A DNA stretch of 63,694 nucleotides, taken from the IMG/VR virus record IMGVR_UViG_3300047564_001096, positions 1 through 63,694 of that record, one strand, 5' to 3'. Below the pieces are notes generated by a model, which did no database searches, was not told the DNA's origin, and saw nothing but the letters and a program-made list of their open reading frames with translations. Both the position numbers and the translations under genes were made by a program. This document shows positions 23,293-32,632 of the stretch, in pieces (within the stretch, counting starts at the first letter, position 1; every line of letters begins with the position of its first letter). The stretch is from a virus.

Positions 23293-23712
23293 ATGGAACT
23301 TTTTATTCAAATAGATGAAAACGGGCAAGCAAAAGAACATCCAATTCACGGCGACAACTTTCGCCAAGCGTTTCCACATATTGACACTAACAACTTACCA
23401 AGTAACTTTGCTAGGTTTGAGCGTATACCTCCTCCACTGCCAAGTGTTTATCAAAAAAATCACAGGGTAATTTATCAGAAGCGCCATGATGGCGTTTGGA
23501 TAGACATACACTTATATGACCTAATGACAAGAGAAGAAATAGTTGCGCTTCAAGATCAAGTTAAAGCTAATTTTGCCGCAAGTAATGGTCCTGCTTCTTG
23601 GACATTTAACGAGTTTATTTGCCGATTTGATCCACCCGTGCCATATCCAAATGACGGAAAAAACTATCGGTGGGATGAGCCAACAACTAACTGGGTGGAG
23701 GTAACAGTATGA
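23293..23712 (+). CDS. Putative tail fibre assembly chaperone
   Basis: A 139-residue, charged protein with little similarity to its fibre neighbours. Near the C-terminus YPNDGKNYRWDEPTTNWVEV matches the ending of many small phage proteins next to fibre genes. Role inferred from context: helping fibre folding or attachment. Confidence 0.6.
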   Translation: MELFIQIDENGQAKEHPIHGDNFRQAFPHIDTNNLPSNFARFERIPPPLPSVYQKNHRVIYQKRHDGVWIDIHLYDLMTREEIVALQDQVKANFAASNGPASWTFNEFICRFDPPVPYPNDGKNYRWDEPTTNWVEVTV

Positions 23713-23822
23713 TTAAGAAATATCCAGGCGGAATAATTTATTTAATAGTTCCAGCTACAAGTAGAGGCGTATTCAATTTAACTACTCAAATGTTTTATAA
23801 AAAACTAGGCATTTGGTCATAA
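23709..23822 (+). CDS. Very small hypothetical protein, 37 aa
   Basis: A 37-codon frame starts as ATGA on the previous stop and ends one base before the next ATG, so it exactly fills an otherwise empty 110-bp gap. The product begins MIKKYPGGIIYLIV and is mildly hydrophobic. Support is only from packing and coupling. Confidence 0.45.
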   Translation: MIKKYPGGIIYLIVPATSRGVFNLTTQMFYKKLGIWS

Positions 23823-23823
23823 A

Positions 23824-24333
23824 ATGACTTTTGGTTTTTCACCTTATGCTGGCGCTCCGTTTGCTGATGTAGGCGATACGAGCCAAGGTATTACAGTTCA
23901 ATTAACTGGAGTATCTGCTGTTGGCGTGGTCGGCACAGTTGCTGTAGGTCTTGGATGCACAGTTGATTTAACAGGTGTAAGCGCTGTAGGTCGGATTGGC
24001 AATGTTGATTTAAGCCTTGGATGTACCGTTGATTTAATAGGGGTTAGCGCTGTAGGTCAAGTTGGCAATGTGTCAATAATTGAAAGCGTTACCATTGATT
24101 TAACTGGAGTTTATGCAGTAGGTAGGCTTGGTAATGTTGATGTAGAAGCTGGAGCAAGTACTAATGTAACTGGTTTTGCTGTACCTGTTTTGCTTGGTAC
24201 TGTTAATGCGCAAGCAAATTCTGTAGTTGATGTGACTGGTGTTAGAACTGTAGTTAGGTTAAATACAGTCAATGTTTGGGGTCTTGTTGATACGGCGCAA
24301 AACCCAAATTGGACAGAAGTAATAGCCGCTTAA
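23824..24333 (+). CDS. Tail protein with ~23-residue beta repeats
   Basis: 169 residues. After a short GFSPYAGAPFADVG leader come six or so repeats of the form VDLTGVSAVGRIGNVDLSLG. The short Val/Gly-rich repeat suggests a beta-helix or solenoid, as seen in phage spikes and fibres. It lies between fibre genes. Confidence 0.65.
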   Translation: MTFGFSPYAGAPFADVGDTSQGITVQLTGVSAVGVVGTVAVGLGCTVDLTGVSAVGRIGNVDLSLGCTVDLIGVSAVGQVGNVSIIESVTIDLTGVYAVGRLGNVDVEAGASTNVTGFAVPVLLGTVNAQANSVVDVTGVRTVVRLNTVNVWGLVDTAQNPNWTEVIAA

Positions 24334-24342
24334 GGATAAATT

Positions 24343-25566
24343 ATGGCAAGTACATATTCACCAAGTTTAAAACTAACCCTGATGGGGGATGGCGATCAAG
24401 CAGGTCTTTGGGGCCAGACCACCAATACTAACCTAGGCACTTTGCTTGAACAGGCTATTACGGGTGTGCAATCTATTGTTATGGCTGATGCTAACTACAC
24501 CCTTACTAACTTTAACGGTATAACAAACGAAGCTCGTAATGCGGTTTTAGTGGTTACTGGGACAAACAATGCGGTACGAGACCTTATACCTCCTGTCGTA
24601 GAAAAGCTTTATACCATTGTTAATAACACTACAGGTGGCTATGCAATTAGAGTAATTGGTAGTTCTGGTACAGGCGTAAATATACCGAATGGCGTTACTA
24701 CTCTTGTCTACTGTGACGGCACTAACTTTTATGCTGGAAACACAGGCACATCTGGAAACTTTATTGTAAATGGCACCTTAACAGCTACAACTGCTAATGC
24801 CACAACAGTAAACGCAACAACAGTAACTGCTACGACAGTAAACGCTACAAATGCTACATTTAGCGGTGCTATTTCTTCAGTATCCCCAGCTTTTACAGGA
24901 ACCCCTACAGCGCCGACTGCTACTGTTGGAACTAACACAACTCAAATAGCTACTACGGCTTTTGTCTTGGCTAATAACACTCCTGTTGGCGGTGCTGGTG
25001 GGTTTGTTTCCGTTCAGTACTTTACAACTGCTGGGGCAATTACTTGGACTAGACCGTCTGGAATAAAGAAAATATACGTGTACGTTATTGGTGGCGGTGG
25101 TGGTGGGCGTCAATCTGGTACACAAGCTACTTGTGGGGGTGGCGGTGGTGGTTGCGCAATTAAACTAATAGATGTGACATCCATTTCCTCAATTTCTGGA
25201 AACGTTGGTTCAGGTGGCGCAGTTAATGTCGCAGGTTCGCCTTCAATTTTTAACACCACAATAATTGGCGGTGGTGGCGGTGTTGGTAATGAGAGCGGTG
25301 GGTACCCAGTTGGTGGTACGGGCGGTTCTGCAAGCGGTGGAGATTTAAATATCCCTGGCGGAACAGCTAGCGCTAATTCATATTCTTCAGTATCTAGTGG
25401 CACCCCTGGTGGTACTCCTGCATTTTTTGGTCAAGCTGGTCCAGGTGGTGGATATAGTGGTTCTCAAGGCAATGGCTTATACGGCGGTGGCGGTGGCGGC
25501 AATGGTTACAGCAGCAGCGCTGGTGCTGGCGGTGACGGGATTATTGTTGTTTACGAATACAGCTAA
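24343..25566 (+). CDS. Tail fibre protein with C-terminal glycine-rich domain
   Basis: 407 residues. The N-terminus (YSPSLKLTLMGDGDQAGLWG, about 4-23) is a frequent fibre attachment sequence. A short run of ATTVNATTV repeats (about 148-170) and PTAPTATVGTNTTQIATTAF follow. The last 180 residues are a Gly-rich module ending GDGIIVVYEYS, similar to those at 21.5-23.2 kb. It is a candidate receptor-binding protein. Confidence 0.75.
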   Translation: MASTYSPSLKLTLMGDGDQAGLWGQTTNTNLGTLLEQAITGVQSIVMADANYTLTNFNGITNEARNAVLVVTGTNNAVRDLIPPVVEKLYTIVNNTTGGYAIRVIGSSGTGVNIPNGVTTLVYCDGTNFYAGNTGTSGNFIVNGTLTATTANATTVNATTVTATTVNATNATFSGAISSVSPAFTGTPTAPTATVGTNTTQIATTAFVLANNTPVGGAGGFVSVQYFTTAGAITWTRPSGIKKIYVYVIGGGGGGRQSGTQATCGGGGGGCAIKLIDVTSISSISGNVGSGGAVNVAGSPSIFNTTIIGGGGGVGNESGGYPVGGTGGSASGGDLNIPGGTASANSYSSVSSGTPGGTPAFFGQAGPGGGYSGSQGNGLYGGGGGGNGYSSSAGAGGDGIIVVYEYS

Positions 25567-25575
25567 GGAAAAATA

Positions 25576-25785
25576 ATGATTAAAGAGATTGCAGACGAAC
25601 TAGTAGGCGATGAGTTTAAGCCACGCCATACTATTGAGATCTATTGCCCTAACTGCGGATACGATGTTTCCGAAGCTGAACTAGCTGCCAAGATGTGCAG
25701 TGACTGTGGGCATAGCCTCGAAGAACCAGAACAGCACGTAGCCATTGTGGTTGCCAATATGTCATTTGGTGGTTCAACACTCTGA
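25576..25785 (+). CDS. Small zinc-ribbon protein, 69 aa
   Basis: CPNC (about 24-27) and CSDC (about 41-44) make a compact zinc-ribbon, as in rubredoxin-like or double zinc ribbons. No catalytic motif. It begins the gene run leading into lysis, with an AAGGA site. Role unknown. Confidence 0.65.
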   Translation: MIKEIADELVGDEFKPRHTIEIYCPNCGYDVSEAELAAKMCSDCGHSLEEPEQHVAIVVANMSFGGSTL

Positions 25786-25803
25786 GGCAAAGAACAGTGA
25801 GAT

Positions 25804-26256
25804 ATGTCAGACGAACTGGGGTTATCGGCTGGTGCCAAGGGCATTAGCGAAGGGATAAAGACTGGGCGTGAGGCTGGGCGGGAGATTGGCAAGAACATTG
25901 AGGATGTTCAGAAGGAAGCGGTAGATGTAGCCAAGCAGCAAGCAAATGCAAGGATTCGGGAACGCAGGGAAGCGGAGTTAAAGAAAGAACGAGCAATATT
26001 TAAAGCCCTTGAGGAGTACAAACACCGCAAGAAGATTTCGGACGAGGAATACCAATTACGGATTGACTTTATCAAGCAGCATGGCACGAAGGAGTGGCAA
26101 AAGCTAATAGACATCAAGACCGAGATTGAACGGCTAGAGAAGGAAGACCGCAAGTACTTTGATGCGGAGTTAGAAAAGGTTAAGTGGGTGCAGTTCTGGT
26201 GCTTTCTGGCAGCAGGTTGGATTGCTTATTTTATTGTATGGGGGAGTAAAAAATGA
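25804..26256 (+). CDS. Coiled-coil protein with C-terminal membrane anchor, 150 aa
   Basis: A charged coiled coil (about 25-128) ends in one membrane segment (VQFWCFLAAGWIAYFIVW). It overlaps the next gene (holin-like) by four bases. Tail-anchored topology next to holin and endolysin suggests a part in lysis, but classical inner-membrane spanins have the anchor at the N-terminus, so I do not call it a spanin. Confidence 0.6.
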   Translation: MSDELGLSAGAKGISEGIKTGREAGREIGKNIEDVQKEAVDVAKQQANARIRERREAELKKERAIFKALEEYKHRKKISDEEYQLRIDFIKQHGTKEWQKLIDIKTEIERLEKEDRKYFDAELEKVKWVQFWCFLAAGWIAYFIVWGSKK

Positions 26257-26603
26257 ACGAACATGAAACCGCCAAAGAAGTTGCTGGTAAATACATCGGC
26301 AAACAAGGTCTTTTCTACATTACCTTTATTGTCGTTATTGGCGTAGGTGCTTCTATAGTCCTTGAAGAATCTAAGATGGCTGCCGTTATGGGGCTACTTG
26401 GTGCGTCTTTAACCGCCTTAATCTCAATGCTTAACGGTGTCGCTGGTGCTACCCCCAAACAAGACAGACCTGAGTTTGAGATTATGAAAGAACTAATTTC
26501 CCGCCTAGATAAGATGGCTGATCGTGATCCAATGACTGTTGCAGTAGATGGCGATAAAGTTGTTGTTCGCAAAGGCGATAACGAAACCGCTATAGGGAGA
26601 TAA
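26253..26603 (+). CDS. Putative holin-like membrane protein, 116 aa
   Basis: Two adjacent membrane segments (about 20-37, FYITFIVVIGVGASIVL, and 43-66, AVMGLLGASLTALISML) are followed by a charged soluble tail. Size, topology and place before a second holin candidate and the M15 peptidase fit a holin or antiholin. Confirmation would need expression data. Confidence 0.55.
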   Translation: MNEHETAKEVAGKYIGKQGLFYITFIVVIGVGASIVLEESKMAAVMGLLGASLTALISMLNGVAGATPKQDRPEFEIMKELISRLDKMADRDPMTVAVDGDKVVVRKGDNETAIGR

Positions 26604-26604
26604 T

Positions 26605-27015
26605 ATGTTACCGCTAATGGCATTAGTCGATGTTGGGATGAAAGTCCTAGACAAGTTTATCCCTGACCCTGAAGCTAAAGCCAAGGCTCAAAAAGAACTT
26701 CTACAGATGCAACAAGAAGGCAGGTTGGCTGAACTACAAGCTGACAATATTGAGGCGCAAGAACTTACTAAACGGCATGAAGCAGACATGGGAAGCGACT
26801 CTACGCTATCCAAAAATATCCGACCTATGACTCTTGTGTTTATTCTAATTGTCTACTCTACCTTTGCGATGATGTCCGCTTGGGATATAGAGGTCAATAA
26901 CAACTATGTAGAACTGCTTGGACAGTGGGGTATGTTAATTATGTCCTTCTATTTTGGCGGGCGTACTCTTGAGAAGATCATGGATATGAAGAGGTCAAAA
27001 GATGAGTCTAAGTGA
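26605..27015 (+). CDS. Holin, 3TM type
   Basis: 136 residues. An N-terminal helix MALVDVGMKVLDKFIPDPEAK, a Lys/Glu/Gln amphipathic section and membrane segments at about 74-95 and 105-122 resemble the phage/GTA 3TM holin family. It would form the lesion that releases the endolysin. The endolysin gene starts 14 bases before its stop. Confidence 0.7.
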   Translation: MLPLMALVDVGMKVLDKFIPDPEAKAKAQKELLQMQQEGRLAELQADNIEAQELTKRHEADMGSDSTLSKNIRPMTLVFILIVYSTFAMMSAWDIEVNNNYVELLGQWGMLIMSFYFGGRTLEKIMDMKRSKDESK

Positions 27016-27430
27016 ACACTTTACCTTTGAAGAACTAACGCACACAGACCATCGGCAGTTTGACAATACTCCTAATGCCTCTGAAATGGCTAACCTTGTA
27101 CGTTTGGCTGCGCTTCTTGAAGAAGTTAAAATAGCCATAGGCGGTAAGCCTGTAATGATTAATTCGGCGTTTCGTTGCAAAGAGGTAAATGATGCCGTAG
27201 GTTCTAAAGATACTAGTCAGCACCGTATTGGATGCGCTGCTGATCTTCGTGTACCAGGCATGACCCCCGATGAAGTTGTTAAAGCGGTGATTGCCTCTGG
27301 TATTGGTTACGACCAAATAATCCGTGAGTTTGACCGCTGGACACATATCTCAGTTCCTAACACAAAAGACATGACACCAAGGCGGCAAGCCCTTATCATT
27401 GACAAATCAGGAACACGTCAATACGTCTAA
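27002..27430 (+). CDS. Endolysin, M15-family peptidase
   Basis: A 142-residue zinc peptidase that cuts the peptidoglycan peptide. The ligands are visible: SQHRIGCAADL gives H74 and D81, and WTHIS gives H115. SAFRC upstream is the usual strand. It has no signal peptide, so export depends on the holin. Overlap with the holin gene couples their translation. Confidence 0.9.
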   Translation: MSLSEHFTFEELTHTDHRQFDNTPNASEMANLVRLAALLEEVKIAIGGKPVMINSAFRCKEVNDAVGSKDTSQHRIGCAADLRVPGMTPDEVVKAVIASGIGYDQIIREFDRWTHISVPNTKDMTPRRQALIIDKSGTRQYV

Positions 27431-27442
27431 GGGTAAACCCGT

Positions 27443-29650
27443 ATGCCATTACAAAAACTTCAATTTAGACCAGGACTTAACCGAGAAGGTACAGACTACT
27501 CCAACGAGGGTGGTTGGTACGATGCCGACAAAGTGCGCTTTCGTTCTGGTTTTCCTGAGAAGATTGGTGGTTGGAGCCGTATGGCTAATGCTCAATTCTT
27601 AGGGTTGGCGCGGTCTTTATGGAATTGGGTTACGTTAGCAGGATCTAATTATCTAGGTGTTGGTACAACTGTTAAGTACTATGTTGAGCAGGGTGGTACG
27701 TACAACGACATTACCCCCGTGGTAGTTACTTCAGCTAACGTAGCAAATGCTTTTGTAGCAACAAACGGCTCTAACGTAGTTACGGTTATTGACAGCACGT
27801 ATAACCCTGCCGTGGGGGATTACCTTACTATTTCTAGTGCGGCTAGTCTTGGTGGCGCTATAACGGCTACTGTTCTAAATAACGAGTTTGCTGTTAATTC
27901 TCTAGTTAATTCAACTGCTTATACTATTGTTGTCTCGGTTACTGCAGATGCTTCAGATACAGGCAACGGAGGTTCTGGCACCGACATTGCTTACCAACAA
28001 CCTATTGGTCTAAATACATACACTTTAGGTACTGGATGGGGCGCTGGACCTTGGCCCGTTACAGGCGTAACAACTAGCCTAACCGACCCATTTGCCACAA
28101 CCAATGCTAGTAACGTAGTTACAGTAACCCAGACAGCCCATGGTTTAACTAACGGCAAAGCAGTTATTTTTTCCAACGCTGCAAATACAGGTGGGGTTTC
28201 ATCTGTCCTTTTAAATACATTGTTCTACCCCACAGTTGCTAATGCCAACGCATACACTATTACGGTTCAGGCTAATGCAACATCTAACGTAGCTGCAGGT
28301 GGCGGTAACGTCATTGCCTATACCCAAACTGGTGTTCATGGTTGGGGTGATTCGTATCCTGCATCTAGTATTGGAGAACAGCTACGTCTTTGGACTAACG
28401 ACAACTACGGGCAAGACTTATTTATTGCTCCTCGTGGGGGGTCTATTTTTTACTGGATCCCAGCTGGAAGCGTCTATCCTAGTAACGCAGCGGGTGGTTT
28501 AACTACAAGAGCACAATTTCTTTCTGTTGAGTCTACCGCTGCTGGGTATGACGGTACAAGGGTACCAACCGCTACCTTTCAAGTTTTATCTTCAGCAATT
28601 CAACGTTTTGTTATTTGCATGGGTGCCAATCCATACGACCCAACAACAGCCGCTACAACCTTTGACCCAATGTTGGTGCGTTGGTCTGACCAAGAAAACC
28701 CCTATGAGTGGGTACCTGCAGTAACTAACCAATCAGGTGAATTTAGGTTGTCTAACGGCTCATTTATTATGGGTTCCCGTGCAACCCGCCAAGAAATTTT
28801 GGTATGGACAGATTCTGCTATTTACTCCATGCAATACCTAGGACCTCCTTATATTTGGGGCTTTCAGATCCTCATGGACAACATTTCAATTATGTCTCCA
28901 AACGCTATGATTACAGTCAATAACGTAACGTATTGGATGGGTGTTGATAAGTTTTATATGTACTCAGGTCGTGTTGAGACTTTGCCTTGCTCGCTCTGGC
29001 AATACACCTTTGAGGATATTAATAAAGAACAAGCCTTCCAAGTATTTTGTGGTGGCAACGAGAGCTACAATGAAGTATGGTGGTTCTACTGCTCACAGGG
29101 AAGTAACGTCATAAATAAGTACATTATTTACAACTACCTAGAGCGTACTTGGTACTACGGCACAATGGGGCGTACGGCTTGGCTAGACTCTGGCTTACGT
29201 CAATACCCTATGGCTGCTGACTACAACAACAGGATGCTATTCCATGAATCTGTGGTAGATGACGTATCAGGTACAAGCCCAGTGCCAATTAACGCTTATA
29301 TACAGTCTTCTGACTTTGATATTGGGGACGGGCATAACTTTGGGTTTGTCTGGCGCATCTTACCTGACGTAAACTTTAACGGCTCAAACGTCAATAACCC
29401 ATATGTAACAATGAGGGTTAAACCCCGTCAAAACTCTGGAGCGCCTTATGGTACGGCAGATAACCCAGAAGTAATTAGCGGGGATAACTTTTCTACCGCT
29501 TCTGTCTACAACATCCAAGAGTTTACTGGGCAGGTCTATACCCGCTTACGTGGTCGCCAGCTTGCCTTTAGGATTGAGTCGGATTCGCTGGGTGTGGCAT
29601 GGCAGTTAGGTAGCCCACGGATTGATATTCGCAACGACGGGCGTAGGTAA
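27443..29650 (+). CDS. Large tail-hub protein (P22 gp10-like position)
   Basis: 735 residues, beta-rich. The start (LQFRPGLNREGTDYSNEGGW, YDADKVRFRSGFPEKIGGW) and later sections (RQEILVWTDSAIYSMQY, NVTYWMGVDKFYMYSG) suggest a beta-propeller like the DNA-stabilising tail protein gp10 of P22 or a T7-type nozzle. Inserted low-charge repeats (NVVTVIDSTYNPAVGDYLTI) sit around residues 100-290. It probably plugs the tail. Confidence 0.6.
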   Translation: MPLQKLQFRPGLNREGTDYSNEGGWYDADKVRFRSGFPEKIGGWSRMANAQFLGLARSLWNWVTLAGSNYLGVGTTVKYYVEQGGTYNDITPVVVTSANVANAFVATNGSNVVTVIDSTYNPAVGDYLTISSAASLGGAITATVLNNEFAVNSLVNSTAYTIVVSVTADASDTGNGGSGTDIAYQQPIGLNTYTLGTGWGAGPWPVTGVTTSLTDPFATTNASNVVTVTQTAHGLTNGKAVIFSNAANTGGVSSVLLNTLFYPTVANANAYTITVQANATSNVAAGGGNVIAYTQTGVHGWGDSYPASSIGEQLRLWTNDNYGQDLFIAPRGGSIFYWIPAGSVYPSNAAGGLTTRAQFLSVESTAAGYDGTRVPTATFQVLSSAIQRFVICMGANPYDPTTAATTFDPMLVRWSDQENPYEWVPAVTNQSGEFRLSNGSFIMGSRATRQEILVWTDSAIYSMQYLGPPYIWGFQILMDNISIMSPNAMITVNNVTYWMGVDKFYMYSGRVETLPCSLWQYTFEDINKEQAFQVFCGGNESYNEVWWFYCSQGSNVINKYIIYNYLERTWYYGTMGRTAWLDSGLRQYPMAADYNNRMLFHESVVDDVSGTSPVPINAYIQSSDFDIGDGHNFGFVWRILPDVNFNGSNVNNPYVTMRVKPRQNSGAPYGTADNPEVISGDNFSTASVYNIQEFTGQVYTRLRGRQLAFRIESDSLGVAWQLGSPRIDIRNDGRR

Positions 29651-30348
29651 TGGCAGTCAACCCCCAGATTAAGACCCTAGACCTTAGACCGCCAAAAGCG
29701 CCTAACTTACCCATTGCGCCTGTAGATTATCGCCAGCAGTACCAAGATCAGTTATTAAATGCTCTACGCCTATACTTTAACCAGATAGATAACTTTGGGT
29801 TTGGTTTATTAAATACATCAGGCGGAGGTGGAATTAGCTTTCCTTATATTGCTGCGTCTGATAATACCGATCAGCTTGCCACTGCTACAAACACTCCTAC
29901 AATAGTTACATGGAACACGTTAGATAGTGGCAACGGGTTTACTTTAGCTGCTCCTGGAACTGCTACCGCCGAAGTATCTGGGATCTACAAGATTACATAT
30001 AGCCTTCAGCTTGCTAATACAGACAATGCCCAGCATGACGCAGCGGTATGGTTAAAGATAAATAACAGCAATGTAGCCAATTCTACGACTCTATTTACTG
30101 TACCAGCCCGCAAAAGCGCTGGAGTGTTTAGCTATGTCTGTGCCTACTCCGAGGTGGTGTTTTCAATAAATGCTGGGGATGAGATAGAACTGTACTGGGC
30201 AACTAACCAAGCCTACGATACTTCTCCCGCAACGGACGGTATTTATATAGAACATTTAGCCGCACAAAGTAGCCCGTATGTTAGACCAGCCACACCATCT
30301 GCATTAGGCTCAATAACCTTTGTTTCAAGACTACCAACAAACACATAA
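29650..30348 (+). CDS. Virion protein with C1q/TNF-like jelly-roll domain
   Basis: 232 residues. About 90-215 read as a C1q-like trimerisation domain: VSGIYKITYSLQLANTDN, AAVWLKINNSNV, AGDEIELYWATN. The N-terminal 60 residues are helical and probably anchor it to the tail. Such domains often form fibre heads. It overlaps the previous stop as TAATG. Confidence 0.65.
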   Translation: MAVNPQIKTLDLRPPKAPNLPIAPVDYRQQYQDQLLNALRLYFNQIDNFGFGLLNTSGGGGISFPYIAASDNTDQLATATNTPTIVTWNTLDSGNGFTLAAPGTATAEVSGIYKITYSLQLANTDNAQHDAAVWLKINNSNVANSTTLFTVPARKSAGVFSYVCAYSEVVFSINAGDEIELYWATNQAYDTSPATDGIYIEHLAAQSSPYVRPATPSALGSITFVSRLPTNT

Positions 30349-30350
30349 CG

Positions 30351-30857
30351 ATGACAACATCTATACAAAATACTCCAAACAAGGTAAAGTTCAGACAGGA
30401 TGTTTTAGCTGTTGAACAGGGCCTTAAAGATAAGGTTGCGTCAGGAGAAATAGTTCCAGATGATAGCCCTTTAAAGCATTACTTTTCACCAGTAGACGAG
30501 AAATACGGTTGTTGCACTTATGCTAGAGAAATTCTTTTACGAAAAGGAAGTTTAGTTATAGGTAAAATACACAAACATCAGCACTTAAACATTATCTCTA
30601 AAGGTAAAGTTACGGTGTTTACCGAGTTTGGCAAAAAGGAATTAGAGGGGCCTTGTACATTTGTATCAGAAGTAGGTCTAAAACGTGCCGTATATGCACA
30701 CGAAGATACCATCTGGACAACTATACATTTAACTGCCCATGTGGGCGAAGAGAATTTAGACAAAGTTGAAGACGAAGTCATAGCGCCAGATTATGGTGAT
30801 TTGGGTTTGATAGCGTCTGTCAATGACTTAGTTGGGATTGAGGGAGAAAAACTATGA
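30351..30857 (+). CDS. Cupin-fold protein, 168 aa
   Basis: The central part (about 57-125) fits a small cupin barrel: a metal-binding-type IGKIHKHQHLNII, the turn SKGKVTVFTEFG and a late His in VYAHEDTIWTTIHLTAHVG. Two His near 76-79 and a later His could bind a metal. Role in the phage is unknown. It is coupled to the next gene by ATGA. Confidence 0.65.
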   Translation: MTTSIQNTPNKVKFRQDVLAVEQGLKDKVASGEIVPDDSPLKHYFSPVDEKYGCCTYAREILLRKGSLVIGKIHKHQHLNIISKGKVTVFTEFGKKELEGPCTFVSEVGLKRAVYAHEDTIWTTIHLTAHVGEENLDKVEDEVIAPDYGDLGLIASVNDLVGIEGEKL

Positions 30858-32632
30858 CTTGGGTAGCCGTCGGTACAGCAGCAGCTATTGGTGCAGGTGT
30901 AGGCGCAGGAAGCGCCGCAATTCAAGGTAAAGATACTGATGAAATTTTAGAAGGTGCTCTTATCGGTGGCGCTACAGGTGCTGTAACAGGAGGCGCTGGT
31001 GCGGCTTTTGGCGGCAGTGCAGCTAGTACTGTTGGTACTGAACTTGGTAAAGAAGCCGTTACCGAAGTTGGAAAAGAAGCAGCTACTCAAGCAGTTCAAG
31101 AAGGGATTAAAGAAGGTGCTACCCAAGTTTTAGCTGAGGCTGCTCCACAAGCTATCCAAGAATCTGCGGTTAATCAAGGTATTTTGCAGGCTGGTGCTAC
31201 CCCTGCTGGTGCTATTCCCCCACCTCCTGCTGGTTCTGTGCCATTAATTCCTGCTGGCACTACCCCTGCTGGTGCTATTCCTCCTCCCGCCGCTGGTTTG
31301 GAACAAGTTGGTCCTAGCCAGGCAGAAATAAACGCAATTAATCAAGGCAATGCTGATTCTATAGCTGCACGAGGTACAGGTACACAAGTAGCTGGTCCTG
31401 CTATGAATATTGAGCCAGCTGGTGTTTCTCCTTCTGCTGCCCAAATGAATTTCTATACTGGAACTTCTGAAGGTCCTCAGACTTTTTCTGAGATGCCAGA
31501 CTTTCGTGAAGCGTATTCGGCAAAAGATTCTGTGGGATTTAAGGACGAGGCAGAATTACTAAACGCTCCAGAAACTAATCCATTCTTGCAAGGTGTTAAA
31601 GATGTAGGAAGCTGGATGAACGCTAATAAAGGCTATACAGCTGCTGGCGCTTATTTAGGTTTACAGTCTATGGGCGCTTTTAACCAAAATTCAGCTAGTA
31701 GACCGCCAGAAAAAAGACAGTTTAATAACCCATATAGACTTTCGCCTGATTTTAAAGGTGGTCCATATAGCGAACCTAATGTTTATAAGCCTAAAACTTA
31801 TAACTACGCTTCGGGCGGAATTACTTCCTTGCAAGGCGGTGGTGGTCCTGTAGAGCGTATGAGCCAAATGAACACGGCTATGAACCCTCAAGGTGGTATG
31901 TACCCTATGGGAATGATTGATAAGACTCAATATGCTACCCCAACCCAGCGCCCAGTAAGCGCTGAAATGGTTTCTGCAGCTCCTGCTTATGAACGGTCTA
32001 ACCCCATGCTTATGGCTTCTGGCGGGATTGCTAGATATGCTGAAGGTGAAGAAGTTGAAGAACGTCCTACCCGTCGTTATCGTGGCGATTTAATGGGTAC
32101 TTTAGATAAGTACAACGAGATGATTGGAGGCAGTAAAAAAATGTCTGGGCCTCCCGCAACTGATGTTGGTATTGTTAGTGATACTGACCCAGATACAAGA
32201 CTTCAAGACGCTTACACTGCGGCGTTAACTAGACTAAAGAAAACTGGTAAACGAGCTAATGTTGGTATTGCTGCTCTTCCCGCTGGCGTTCAAGCTGGCG
32301 CTTTAAACATGTCAACACAACAAGCCGCTGGCGGTGGGATCATGCAAGCTAACCTAGGTAGCTACGCCGCAGGTGGTAATCCCCGTCTATTGCGTGGACC
32401 TGGTGATGGCATGAGCGATAACATCCCAGCTACTATTGGTGGTAAACAGCCAGCTAGACTTGCGGACGGTGAGTTTGTAGTTCCTGCTGACGTGGTTTCC
32501 CATCTAGGTAATGGCTCTACGGATGCTGGCGCTAAGAAGTTACATGCCATGATGGATAAAGTACGTATGGACAGAACAGGTAAGAAGAAGCAAGCTCCAG
32601 CCGTTAAAGCAAAAAAGTACATACCTAAATGA
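30854..32632 (+). CDS. Putative internal virion/ejection protein, 592 aa
   Basis: The N-terminal 50 residues are a Gly/Ala-rich hydrophobic stretch that could enter a membrane. Then comes a Pro/Ala section with a duplicated PAGAIPPPxAG. The C-terminus has GPGDGMSDNIPATIGGKQP and ADGEFVVPADVVSHLG, a pattern frequent in large phage virion proteins near the end of the late block. It is probably carried inside the head and ejected with the DNA; that role is inferred. Confidence 0.55.
   Translation: MTWVAVGTAAAIGAGVGAGSAAIQGKDTDEILEGALIGGATGAVTGGAGAAFGGSAASTVGTELGKEAVTEVGKEAATQAVQEGIKEGATQVLAEAAPQAIQESAVNQGILQAGATPAGAIPPPPAGSVPLIPAGTTPAGAIPPPAAGLEQVGPSQAEINAINQGNADSIAARGTGTQVAGPAMNIEPAGVSPSAAQMNFYTGTSEGPQTFSEMPDFREAYSAKDSVGFKDEAELLNAPETNPFLQGVKDVGSWMNANKGYTAAGAYLGLQSMGAFNQNSASRPPEKRQFNNPYRLSPDFKGGPYSEPNVYKPKTYNYASGGITSLQGGGGPVERMSQMNTAMNPQGGMYPMGMIDKTQYATPTQRPVSAEMVSAAPAYERSNPMLMASGGIARYAEGEEVEERPTRRYRGDLMGTLDKYNEMIGGSKKMSGPPATDVGIVSDTDPDTRLQDAYTAALTRLKKTGKRANVGIAALPAGVQAGALNMSTQQAAGGGIMQANLGSYAAGGNPRLLRGPGDGMSDNIPATIGGKQPARLADGEFVVPADVVSHLGNGSTDAGAKKLHAMMDKVRMDRTGKKKQAPAVKAKKYIPK

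Noticed and set aside
18847-25566. Diversity-generating retroelement
   Set aside because: Fibre genes are repetitive, but I found no reverse transcriptase and no template/variable repeat pair with adenine-specific differences.
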